Assembly (NCBI GenBank): GCA_958299035.1
Contig: CATQJL010000316.1
Span: 89,736,443-89,800,442 of the forward strand
Length of the DNA: 64,000 nt
DNA from: Cylicocyclus nassatus
Lineage: Eukaryota; Nematoda; Chromadorea; Rhabditida; Strongylidae
Direction of reading: 5' to 3'
The position numbers and the translations under genes are program-made. The notes beneath the pieces are model-generated. The model had not been told where the DNA came from and did no database searches. It worked only from the letters and a program-made list of their open reading frames with translations. Below, one piece after another: positions 49,432-59,603 of this stretch. How positions within the stretch are numbered: the first letter of the stretch is position 1; each line of letters begins with the position of its first letter.

Positions 49432-51711
49432 ATGTCTAATCAGAAAGTTTATATCAAGGCAGTACTGATTAGGTCTAAAAGGTGTGAATGCAGAACTTTT
49501 ATTAGCGAGGATATATCTTTAGGAAGGTGACTCTGACTAGCAAAACATCACTCCCACTTGAAAACCCATCCAACTATTGGATGTGGGTCATTGGACCAGA
49601 AGACGGTAAGCTACGCACATAGTCGACATTCGATGTTTTATGATACAAACTTTAGCCTTCTTGTAGTGCGTCTAGATAAATTTAGTAGTAATTCGCGATA
49701 TCCCAGAGAAGATAAGCCATGAAGTTTAAAATTTCAGGATATTTTGGGGGATATTGTACCAAAAATAACTTGTTGTAATAGTCGGAGCTGATATTGCGAG
49801 TGCGTTTTCAAACACACGGTACAAAATAGGAAAGTTCAGTGCAATATATGCGAGAGGCTCAAGTACTACATTATGCGGAAGGTGTTTCTCCCTTTATTGC
49901 GAAATCGACATCACTGTAAAAAGTATCCGGATGTCCCACAAAAATCTGAGAAGAAATGAAGTAAATTTCGGCTACCAGCATGCATATCTATCTCCTACAA
50001 GACACAAATCAATTCGTCAATATCGTCAAAACAAGACGTAGAATCAAATGCACTGCTCCGCAGTAGCTCGTACCCCATACTTCACGCCCAATACTTGTCT
50101 ATTGTCATTTGCTGCCATCGGGAACACTAATTTGCGTGCAGATCTGCCTGAGATCTTAAAAGATTTTTTGGAATGGAGGTCAGTGAATAATGATTGAACC
50201 ACAAATTGGAATTGACAGCTTGAAGATTGTATAGGTGATTCTTAAAATCGTGAGGACGAGTTTGACTGCGGTCTTTGCGAACATGGGAGCATAAATCATC
50301 CATACAAACGGGCATACCTCAGAGCTCAGCTTGGTCACGTTCAGTGCCTGAGTACTATCATATGTTAGCAGAAAAACCATTGTAGAGACAGAACTTAAGA
50401 AAATGCGGTTGCTGGAAGTGCGTGTGTGTCTCGCGCGGTCGCGCCATCGTCATGATTTTTTAAATGCCCTACACCAAGACCATGCCAAATCGTAAATCTC
50501 CGTTGGCATTAGATGAAATTCCGCCAAAGAATTTGGTTTCTGATATGTTTAGAAATGGAATTTTATGGCTGTTTGGGAAAAATAACGATCAGTATTAGAA
50601 AGAGTAACTTCAAGAACATCTGAAAGCCATTCTGTCATTGTTGCTTCAAAGATTTCGAAAATCTTTGAATCAAAGAGATATCCGTTGATTTCACTTTTCA
50701 TAGGTTTCAATAATAAGACAGGTTACAACTTGAAAAAAGTTATGAACATTTTTCCTTGAAGTGGAGCAGCGTTGATTATCACACAATTCACTTTTTTCAA
50801 TTCTGTCAAAGGATGCGCCTGAGATGAAGTCCCAGAAGAAAGGGGATGGGGAGGAAGAATTGCACATGGATGGCCCGAAACAATCGAACTAATTTTTTGT
50901 GTAATTTTCTAACAAAATACCATCAGTCCATTGACGGTGCCAGGCTATCTTATCCTGAAATTGTGGAAAGTGTAGCTCCACTTACTCCAGTAATTTTTCA
51001 CATGGTTATTTCAATTTCGTATGAATCCGGAAGTTACAATACCACCCGTAATTTGTGAAAAAAAATGGCGGCGGCACTTAACTTACGCGGCGCCGCCGAA
51101 GTTAGGTGACTTTTGCCGCTTTTCCGCCGACTTTTGTCGCGCGACGCGGCAAAAGTCACCTAACTTCGGCGGCGCCGCGTAAGTTAAGTGCCGCCGCCAT
51201 TTTTTTTCACAAATTACGGGTGGTATTGTATCTGGCTTTTTATGAGTAACCCCTTCCCCTCAATCGGCCACTGCATCATAAATATCCCATCATTATCACG
51301 CGCGAAGAGTATTCGTGTTTGATTATGCCCCCTCCCCTCTCCCCCAAGTTTGGAGCGAAAATCTCATCAACCGATTTGTTATGTTTCTACAAATTTTGAA
51401 GCCTGGTCTTGGGTTGGGCACACTCAGGAGGTGACTGAGAGAAGTTACAGACTCTATCTTAGACAATGCAAACGGTGGACTAGGTTCAAAATAATGTAAA
51501 AGACTTTTGTTTTCATTCCAGACAGACTGATATGCATAGTTCTCGTGTCTGTCACAATACTGCTGGCTACTGCAGTCTTCTTCATCACTCGACATCTACT
51601 TAAGTCTCATTCAAGGTACGCTGCATTGTATTTGAACACTAATTCTTGCATCGGTCTCTTTACAGATTTCTTGAAGACACAGGTGAACAGCCATGCTTAT
51701 CTGACCACTGA
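49432..51711 (+). CDS. Small single-pass membrane protein (4 exons, 87 aa)
   Basis: Exons 49432-49472, 49523-49605, 51522-51615 and 51666-51711 join in phase through AG|GTCTAA, G|GTAAGC and AG|GTACGC donors and TTTAG, TCCAG and TACAG acceptors. Two introns are the typical ~50 bp and one is 1.9 kb. The product has a short polar N-terminus (MSNQKVYIKAVLI), a stretch NPSNYWMWVIGPEDD, one clear membrane segment (LICIVLVSVTILLATAVFFI, residues ~42-61) and a short tail ending CLSDH. I do not recognise the family. The last two exons are the most convincing. The first exon could be wrong and the real protein longer if further exons lie in the long intron. A near-perfect palindromic MITE (51,037-51,228) lies in that intron. 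Confidence 0.55.
51037..51228. mobile_element. GC-rich near-perfect palindromic MITE
   Basis: A 192-bp element flanked by TA (51,035-51,036 and 51,229-51,230). The ends CAATACCACCCGTAATTTGT are exact inverted repeats, and the arms match for ~80 bp (GGCGGCGGCACTTAACTTAC, then GGCGCCGCCGAAGTTAGG). They are separated by a short loop around TTTCCGCCGACTTTTGTCGC. It is very GC-rich compared with its surroundings. Confidence 0.88.
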
Positions 51712-53533
51712 TACTTATTGCCTTCTATGTTCTTACTTGCCATGAAATGCATTAACAATGTGATAATCACGAAAATGTATTTACTTGATAAATGATAACA
51801 ATGGAACAAATGGAACAATGTATATCGCAAAATATAATGATGTTGGGGATGAATGATTGCAGAAAATGTCCTTACAGTAGCAGTGCGTTTCTGTCTGAAA
51901 TATGCAGAAGAAATTTGTTGAAAAGAGACATTTTTTGTGTCTAGAATCTTTTCTGAATTGCTCCAGTGTGGTATTCATTGAAATGCTTGCCTCAAAAAGA
52001 CACATAGAAAGAATATAACCTCATTAACTTAGTATTTTTGATGCTGATAACATAGTATTCTTGCATTGCCAACAATTGCGAGTAATGCCTAGTAATGTGC
52101 ACTTTGGGGCCATTTTGACCCACAAGTCGCTAAGTTGTCGGCATTCTCAGCCATGAAATTTTACGCGCAAATGTTGTCATCACTGCTGGAACACCATACC
52201 GCCAGATTTATTAGACTTTACCTTGTTGTAGTCCTTGAATGTTTTTGGTTCAATCTCGTAACACTGAATATCCGGCACCTCTCCATTGTCTTCACGAACA
52301 TCAGCGCATCCCTAAGAGTGATATGGGAGCCTTATCATAGTGACCAGAATAAAGCTTGTTCTACCTTTGTGTAAGTCTCCCAGGCAAGATTCTGCTGTCC
52401 AAGTCTGGCAATGTATTTGACTGAAACGGATTGGCATGGCGCAAGACAATCTAAGCCGTTTGAAAATCATAGCCATTTTTTGTAAACTGATTTTTTTTTG
52501 TTTTTTACAGGGTGTATTGGATGTTTTAAACAGTGACTAAGTTACCCATTCTGGTATTTTCTCGTTGATAACAGGTTTTCTTCAGTGTGTTAGGCTATAT
52601 AGAATTTCCTATTCGCTCAAATTATCCTGAATTTCAAAGCGAGTTTTTTAGAGTCTTGAAGGCACCGTCTACCCCAAGTTAGGGGGGGGGGGGGAGAGAC
52701 AGTCAAGAGACGCGATTTTTCCGGCTGTCACCAGCTTGAAACTCCAATTTCGTGCTATGGGAGTGTTCAAAAAATGCCGGGCAACGCCCATTGGCTCCAG
52801 CTGGCAATAAAAATCGCCTCTAGACATACACCCAGTTAGGAGTCTTGGACTTTTGGCAGCTTACGATAGTAGGACTCCCCATCAAGCCAGTATCAAAGTC
52901 GCGACGCAAAATGCCGCTTCGGAAGCGAGAAAATTGCTTCGAAATAGCGAAGAGGCGTTGGTCCTCATGCCGGCACCGCCCTCCTCCGGTAATGCCCGCC
53001 CATCCCTGTACGCCCTCCAATCACCGTTCTGGAGAAGGCCTGCGGGTTTTCCGGAAAGGGAATTGTCGGAATTTTCGCGGATTTTCGACTTCTGCTCTCT
53101 AACATTCATATTCGGAATTAGGGACTTGAAAAGGCTCCGAAACGACGAAAGCATGGAAGTCAAGAATTTGAGTGGACGAAGGTGGACGAAGCTTTTGAAT
53201 GCAAAAAAATCTGAACGCCTCGTATTACATGCTCTGTAACATTCTTCACCGTTTTAGTATCAAGTGGAGTTTGAGTGGTGGTGAGTGTTGTGAAAGTAAA
53301 GAAACGTTTTGTAGTAGGAAGTGGTTCGATATTCTGAGATTTTACACAAACTATCTTATCTTATGGAATTTTCTAGGTGGAAAGAGTTCCGTACTGAAAT
53401 TTCTCACTGGAAGTGCTTGATGAGGATGGGAGGGCAAGGGCTTGCGAAAGTTGGAAAGCAATAAGTTATGCTGTAGTTGATCAGTTTGAATATTATGACT
53501 CGTTTACAAGAAAATCAAAAGCTTTTGGCTAGA
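51712..53533. other. Intergenic sequence with a decayed TTAA-type MITE
   Basis: The piece at ~52,655-52,720 (GAAGGCACCGTCTACCCCAA) followed by 13 G resembles the end of the 7,042-7,417 element. GCTTCGGAAGCGAGAAAATT near 52,918 resembles its interior. The 128-codon frame at 52,853-53,239 overlaps this GC-rich remnant and is probably not a gene. Confidence 0.4.
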
Positions 53534-53535
53534 TA

Positions 53536-54553
53536 TTAGGTCGGTGCAAAAGTTTTGTCAGTTTTTTCAGTCCATCGGCAAACACGCTAGAAAGAAGATA
53601 AACAAACATTTCGGAATGTATCCAATGCAGAATTTCTTCCTCTTTCCACTTGCTAAACTGCCATTGTGTTTCGTTGCAAGATTGACGAGATACTTGCGGG
53701 AAAATACAATCACTCGTTTTTACCATGTCCAAATTTCACTAATTTTTAAAATTTTTGTATTAGACTTTCGGAGGAGCCTTAATAAGCATCAGATAGGGGA
53801 AACCTTTTACCAACTTATGCAATTTTTTGTAGCCCTACGGCTTGTTCAGAATTTTTACGATTTATTTTTTGAAGTGACCAAATTTTACATTTAGCCTATT
53901 TTAACCTCGTAGAACCTAAAATGTTAAACACTTCAGTCACCACTAATTCAACTTTCTCTCCTCCTTCTAACACTTGTCTTTTTTTGCCGAGACAGGCGAA
54001 ATTTGTAGGCGAAAATCGCAGTATTTCTCAATTTCAGGAATGCACACTGCCGTAACCTATGTTTCAGAATCTTCTTAATTTGAAGCGAAAATCGCTCATG
54101 TACTTTGTAATGGTAGCGGTAGTAACAATCGAGTGTTGAAACTTAGTATTCTGTAGGTTTTGCAGTGTTTGGGTGCAAAAACAGGTTTTGCGATTTTTCC
54201 AAAACACAAGACTTTTAGAAAATTATTTAGCAAAAATCTGAAAAAGCAGCTGAGAAAAAGAAAAAAATTGCATAAGTTGGCAAAAGGTTTGCCCTATCTG
54301 GTGGCTATTAGGGCTCCTCCGAAAGTCTCATATAAAAATTTTGAAAATTAGTGAAGTTTGGACATGGTAAAAACGAGTGGTTGTAATTTCCAGCAAATAT
54401 CTCGTCACTCTCTCAACGAAACGCAATGTGAGCTTACATCTGGAAAGTGGAAGATATTCTGCATCGGAAACATTTTAAAGTGTTCGATTATCTTCATTCT
54501 AGCGTGTTTGCTGATAGATTGAAAAAACTGACAAAACTTTTGCACCAACCTAA
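53536..54553. mobile_element. mariner-type MITE with TTAGGTCGGTGCAAAAG ends
   Basis: A 1,018-bp element between TA at 53,534-53,535 and 54,554-54,555. The inverted ends TTAGGTCGGTGCAAAAGTTT and TTAGGTTGGTGCAAAAGTTT are followed by TGTCAGTTTTTTCA. TTAGGTTGGTGCAAAAGT is a well-known mariner terminus (as in the human MADE1 MITE). Long internal inverted arms are present (for example TTTACCATGTCCAAATTTCA against its complement near 54,360). No transposase is visible. Confidence 0.85.
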
Positions 54554-54597
54554 TAGTTCTACATAATTGAAGCGGTCAAGCCTAGAGTATGGCACAG

Positions 54598-54931
54598 TCA
54601 GACCTCACACTTCACTCTGACAATTTCCAAGTGGGTAGAAAACTTCCATAACCCACTGATTTTCTTGGTGCAGTACGCTCCTTCGGTGCACATGCTAGAG
54701 GCATCATTTGCTTCACAATCGCCCATAACCTGAGTTGTGTCCGACAGATTCAACGAAGCAATTTTGTCAGCTACATCCTTCGGAACCATAGTTGCGCCTT
54801 TGCATTCGTGACACTTCATCGCAGTCACTGAATTATCTCAATTTAAAGCGAGTAAAATGAAATTTGTAGTCTGAGTCAAAATTACCTGGATACAAATTCG
54901 TCAGAAACACTACGAAAAGAGCGAGAGCCAT
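54598..54931 (-). CDS. Small secreted Cys-rich protein, Ly6/uPAR-like
   Basis: Two exons on the minus strand: 54931-54886 and 54827-54598, joined by G|GTAATT ... TTCAG|T in phase; 91 residues. The N-terminus MALALFVVFLTNLYPVTA is a good signal peptide. The mature part starts with KCHECKG and has six cysteines, with a GAYCTKK motif typical of Ly6-type three-finger domains. The end, VRVKCEV, lacks the final Cys pair and C-terminal CN of complete Ly6 domains and has no GPI-like hydrophobic tail. A further exon may follow (GAG|GTCTGA could be a donor), or the gene was cut short: the mariner MITE begins only 45 bp beyond the stop. Confidence 0.6.
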
Positions 54932-55650
54932 AGTACTCGACGAGTTGCGGAAGCTTTTAGAACAAAGAATTGTCAAGAGAATTGTATGAATATCTTATGG
55001 TTAGCACCATGGAAACCTGAAAACATTTAACTTTACTTTTCAAATTCCACAAAACCTTCAGATTTTTGTGTCAATCCCGTGAATAAGAGATACGAGCAGC
55101 CGATTAGAGAATGAGATCTGGTTGCTCGGAAGGCCTGATTGCACGTATTCATCTGTAGTGTCCTTAGTGAAGTGAATGGCTCCATGGGGTGCCGAGAGAG
55201 AGCAGGTGTTCGTATTAGTTAAGAAATAATGCCATACGGACATGAATTTTTGGTGAAGTCAATATGGCGGAAGTAACGGGTGTATCCATTAGGACAATTG
55301 AAAAACGGTCAATTTTGCACATGTGTAGGTGAGGAAGAGCATAGTTTCATCTGCGGATGAGATCCTCTAGATACTTTTTTTAGAGCAATAATAAACAAAC
55401 TAGTTTGGAATGACGTCAAGCTGAGAGCATCATACTCGCTATCGCTGAAGAAGTGCCAATTAGGAGGTGGGAGTGCAAATTGTGATAGGTTAGTTGAATT
55501 TTTTTCACTACTGCTTTTTACCTAATCCTAGTTGCTCAAGTGGCAGAATTTCAAAAAAAAAAATCCTGACACGTAGGAAAGCAAAACTCCTTGCGTTCGA
55601 ACGAACCTAGTGAATTATACACAATTCATTTATGCTTCAGTTCATCCTTT
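54932..55650. other. Upstream flank of the Ly6-like gene
   Basis: No supported gene. A minus-strand frame at 55,058-55,243 is protein-like but isolated. Confidence 0.35.
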
Positions 55651-55659
55651 TATGCCCTT

Positions 55660-57262
55660 CTTCCATCCATTTGTGTCAGATTATTATTCTTACAAGAACG
55701 ATCCCAACTTAAGGTGGCGAATTGGAATGAACCGCATATCATTTGATGCGTCTTGTGAGCTGATTCCAAATCTACCTTCCATATCTGTGATGCCGTTATT
55801 TGCAAAAAGTTATGAGCGGTTGAGAATGTGAAGTTATTGGGGTTTCAATGCATAATGTGCTTCAGAATCCAACTTGGGAGTGTGTGACTAGCATAATATT
55901 GAGTGTACTGATTTCAAGGAATGCTCACATTCTAAAGAAACACAAGTAAGTGTTTTTGAACAATTTTCGAGGTATGGCGCTGTATATTTGCCAAGTTTGG
56001 ACTTTTCATTGCTCATAGCTTTTACCAAAGAACTTTAGTTGCTTTTCAGCTGTTCAACTTATTTGCGTTTCTTTTGAATGTGAGCGTTTCGTGAAATAGT
56101 ACACTCAATATCATGCTAGTCGTGCACTTCCAAGTTGGATTCTAAAGCAAATTACGCATCAAAACCTCAATTATTAGGTTGTTGCAAAAATAATGTCCGT
56201 TTTTCTAGGCGTATATTCCGAACGACTTTTCTCCTTCAGGCTTTCTTTTTCGATATAGATTCTGCACATCATTGGAAAGCTTTCTTCATGTACTTTCTAA
56301 CGGTTGTAAAGTTGCGCTTTTATCTCATCTGTAAGATTTTCACCAGCATTTTGCACAGCCGCGCTCAAAATCGAAATTTCATTGCTCCAACTTTCTTGGC
56401 CACAACTCAGGCGCAAATAAAGGAATTCTTCTGAAAACATAGCTACTGTATATGATAAATATTGTTTACTTATTGCATGTATAAGTAAGTTTTTCGAATA
56501 TACCTGAACTGACAAATCGAGATTCAAGAAAGACACTCTCTGCCTAGAACTCTATGGGTTCGAAATTTTTCCTGATTAAGGCAATCGCTGAAACTTCGCT
56601 CATTTCTGGAGGCTTAAAGTCAGGACATCTTATCTACAATTCATACAGAAAAACTTAGCTATTCAGTGCATGAAGAACTCCAAGTTTTCATAATTTGGGA
56701 CTTCCAAGCCTATCACAAATAGGCTTGAAAAAGTGAACAATTTTGGATTTCTATCTTTTCTATTTCGCAGAACTTCTTGGCTAAAGTTCTTTTTATACAA
56801 GCGTATACTACTGGGTTGCGTCTACAAAATAAGCTGATTAGCGGCCATAACAACAAAACTTGAAAGAATTTGTAATCTTTCAAAAACGAGGTTTTCAAAA
56901 GCAAAACTTTTGGTTTTCTGACGCATGGTTTTCTTGCTGTTTGCTATATCAGTATATGCAGGTGCGCCTTAGATTAGGAAAGGTTTACTGCATCTGATGG
57001 TCTTGGTTGCATTCAAAAATATGAAAACTGAACGAAGTTATAGCTTTTCAAAGTGAAATTTTGCAAAACGGACATTATTTTTGCAACAACCTAATACTTC
57101 ACATTTTTAATCTTTCATATCTTTTTCCAAATAACGGCATCGCAGATATGGAAGGTAGATTAGAATCAGCTCACAAGACGCATCTAATGTTATGCAACTC
57201 ATTCCAACTCGCCACCTTATGTTGAGATCGTTCCCTTGTTAGAACAATCAGAGCCTCATACG
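55660..57262. mobile_element. Older palindromic element split by a mariner MITE
   Basis: 55,660-55,925 is matched in reverse complement by 56,095-56,173 and 57,097-57,260 (shared: AACGATC..CAACTTAAGGTGG, CATATCTG.GATGCCGTTATT, GTACACTCAATAT). The break in the right arm is exactly the 56,174-57,094 insertion. True ends and target duplication were not identified. Confidence 0.65.
56174..57094. mobile_element. mariner-type MITE with TTAGGTTGTTGCAAAAATAA ends, copy 1
   Basis: A 921-bp element between TA at 56,172-56,173 and 57,095-57,096. The ends TTAGGTTGTTGCAAAAATAA (then TGTCCGTTTT) are perfect inverted repeats. The interior matches 57,992-59,603 in the opposite orientation. The minus frame at 56,297-56,536 lies in this interior and is also partly recognisable in the other copy, but I cannot match it to a transposase. 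Confidence 0.88.
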
Positions 57263-57989
57263 CGCTCATGCTCATGTTTTACAAGTCACTCATTCCGTTT
57301 TGTTCTTGCTTATATCATTTTGCCAATCTCGGAGGTAAGACTGTAAGACATAGCACTTTTACAGTAAACATCAATCAGGAAATGCCTTCTCTATGGAAAG
57401 ATTTTTCGCTGACTACTTGATCTGGAATAGTTTATTTTATAATTTTAACGGAGTAAAATTCAGTGATTGGCAAAAATTTTTGAAAAATGTCAGTAGCGAT
57501 TGAAAAGCGTGTGTGTGAAGAAAATGTAAATATCTTCAAGAAAAAAAAAGGCTTCATTCTGGCTACTGCTCGTAATGAAATGAAATGAATGGTCGAACAC
57601 GCGTGCACTTTGAGATTTCGGTTAAAGCTGCAGAACCGGAGAAACACCTAAAGAAACCTATTTTCTTTGATTTCCTATGGGGATTGGGTTACTAAAAGGA
57701 CTGGAAAGATGCTGGATTTGTCACGACGAGAGGAAAAGGAGAAATTATTTTAAAATCAGAAGATTTCTCTCTATAGAATTCGTTCAAAAGTACTTCTACT
57801 GCTCTTAGGTACATATAATGCAACGCATTTTTAGATCTAATTGTAAGTCAAATTTAAATTCGCTTCCGCGGCTGGTAAAAGTGCAGTTTTTTTTAACCTG
57901 GTAAATTATTGCCCGCTCAATGAGAAAATTGTACGGATGCTCGATGGTAAAACAAAATTCGGTAGAAAGGTTGAAGGTGGATGCGGTTG
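57263..57989. other. Intergenic spacer between repeats
   Basis: No gene or element ends recognised. Confidence 0.4.
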
Positions 57990-57991
57990 TA

Positions 57992-59603
57992 TTAGGTTGT
58001 TGCAAAAATAATGTCCGTATTGCAAAGTTTTACTTTGAAAGGCTATAACATTGTCCAGTCTTCGCGTTTTTAAATGGAACCAAGAACATCAGAAGTAGTA
58101 ACCTTTCATAACCTAAAGCGCACCTGCATATACTGAAACCGCAAATGGGAAGAAAACCATGCGTCAAAAACCAAAATTTTTTTTTTGAAAACCTTGTCTT
58201 TTGGCTGCTAATCAGCTTATTTAGGCAATCCAGCCGTATACGTTCGTATAAAAGAAATTTTAACGAAGTGTGCGAAAAGAAGAGATAGATCAAAACTGTT
58301 CACTTTTTTGAGCCTATTTGTGGTAGGCCAGAAGGCCCCAAACTATGAAAATTTGGAATTCTTCATGCACTGAATAGCTAAAGTTTTTCTGCAAAAATTA
58401 GATGTCCTGACCTCGAGATAACAGAAATGAGCGAAGCTTCGGCTGCCTCAATCAGGAAAATTTTAACCCATTGAGTGTTATGCAGCGCGAGTATCTATTT
58501 TGAGGCGTCGATTTTCCCCAGGTATATTCGAAAAATCTGTCCATCTCATACGGTAGCCATCTTTTCATAGCAGTTCGTTTAGTTACGCCTGAATTGTGGC
58601 CAAGGAAGTGAAAGCAACGGATTCTCGATTTTGAGTGCAGCTGTGCGAGATGCTGGTGAAATTCTCACGGATAATATAGAAGATTAATTTTAAGACTGCT
58701 GGAAAGTATTAGGTTGGCACATAAGTTTTGCAACTTTTCCCGCAACTTTTTTCCTATTTTATGTAGCAATCTCATTTTGTGGGATCGTGTAGATCGTGAT
58801 GTAAGCTGCAAGTCTGCGCAAACCGTTTGATTTTTGATAATGTAGTACAAAAAATTTAAGCATTTTTTGAAAACTGCTGAAAATCGAGGTTTCACGATTT
58901 TTTGGCAAACATGAAGCCCTACGAAACCTGATTCAAACATATGAAAAGGCAATTTTAGGCAGCATGTAGCTGAAAGTTGGCACATTGGAATCAGTGTCAA
59001 AGAAATGAAATTTAAACACAAATTAAGGTGGGGCGCCTTTGGGAAGTTAAACAAGTCAAATGCGTCAAGTTTTGAAGGCAATTTGTCAATAACTAAGCTG
59101 CGAAAATACAGAATTCGCTATAACTTTGCACTATAGGGTAATCCTATGCGGTGAACACGAATATCACATTCATTTGTCGCTAAAATCAAATTCATTTTCT
59201 GATCTCACGAACGAGGCCTTTTCATGCGAAACGGATCTCATTTTTGTGATCAGCATGTCGAATAAGCCCTATAGGTCAAGTTTCGGCAAAATCTGATGCA
59301 TTCTAAAATTTTTCCCATAGTACCGTAAACCTACCGTAATCCTCACATAAGATGGTAAAATTCGGCAAAAATGTGTGCATTAGAAGCTTACATCATATTC
59401 CTTATATTGCCAAAAAATGAATGCGCTACGTTCAAATAGACAAAAGTTATATAAAAAGTTGCATTACTTATGTGCCAACCTAATACATGAAGAAAGCTTT
59501 CCAATAATATGCAGAATCTATATTTAAAAAGAAATTTTGAAGAAAAAAAAGTTGTTCGAAAAGTAGGCCTAAAAAAACGAGCATTATTTTTGCATCTGCC
59601 TAA
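57992..59603. mobile_element. mariner-type MITE, copy 2 (inverted, with nested element)
   Basis: The left end is TTAGGTTGTTGCAAAAATAA; the right end in reverse complement is TTAGGCAGATGCAAAAATAA. The interior (for example the segments near 58,340-58,480 and 59,485-59,580) matches copy 1 in reverse orientation. Without the 775-bp nested element the length is ~837 bp, close to copy 1. Confidence 0.8.
58709..59483. mobile_element. mariner-type MITE with TTAGGTTGGCACATAAG ends, nested
   Basis: A 775-bp element flanked by TA (58,707-58,708 and 59,484-59,485). The ends TTAGGTTGGCACATAAGTTT and TTAGGTTGGCACATAAGTAA are inverted repeats with a following GCAACTTT. It is inserted inside copy 2 of the TTAGGTTGTTGC family. 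The 138-codon minus frame at 58,665-59,081 spans its interior and has no recognised transposase motif. Confidence 0.85.

Noticed and set aside
50465..50599. 44-codon frame beginning MPYTKTMPNRKSPLALDE
   Set aside because: Preceded directly by TAA, without good splice sites; lies in the long intron of the small membrane-protein gene.
52853..53239. 128-codon plus frame
   Set aside because: Overlaps a decayed TTAA-type MITE with matching interior words; no start context or domain.
58665..59081. 138-codon minus frame as a mariner transposase remnant
   Set aside because: No DD34D-type motifs or helix-turn-helix could be recognised; it lies in the interior of a MITE.
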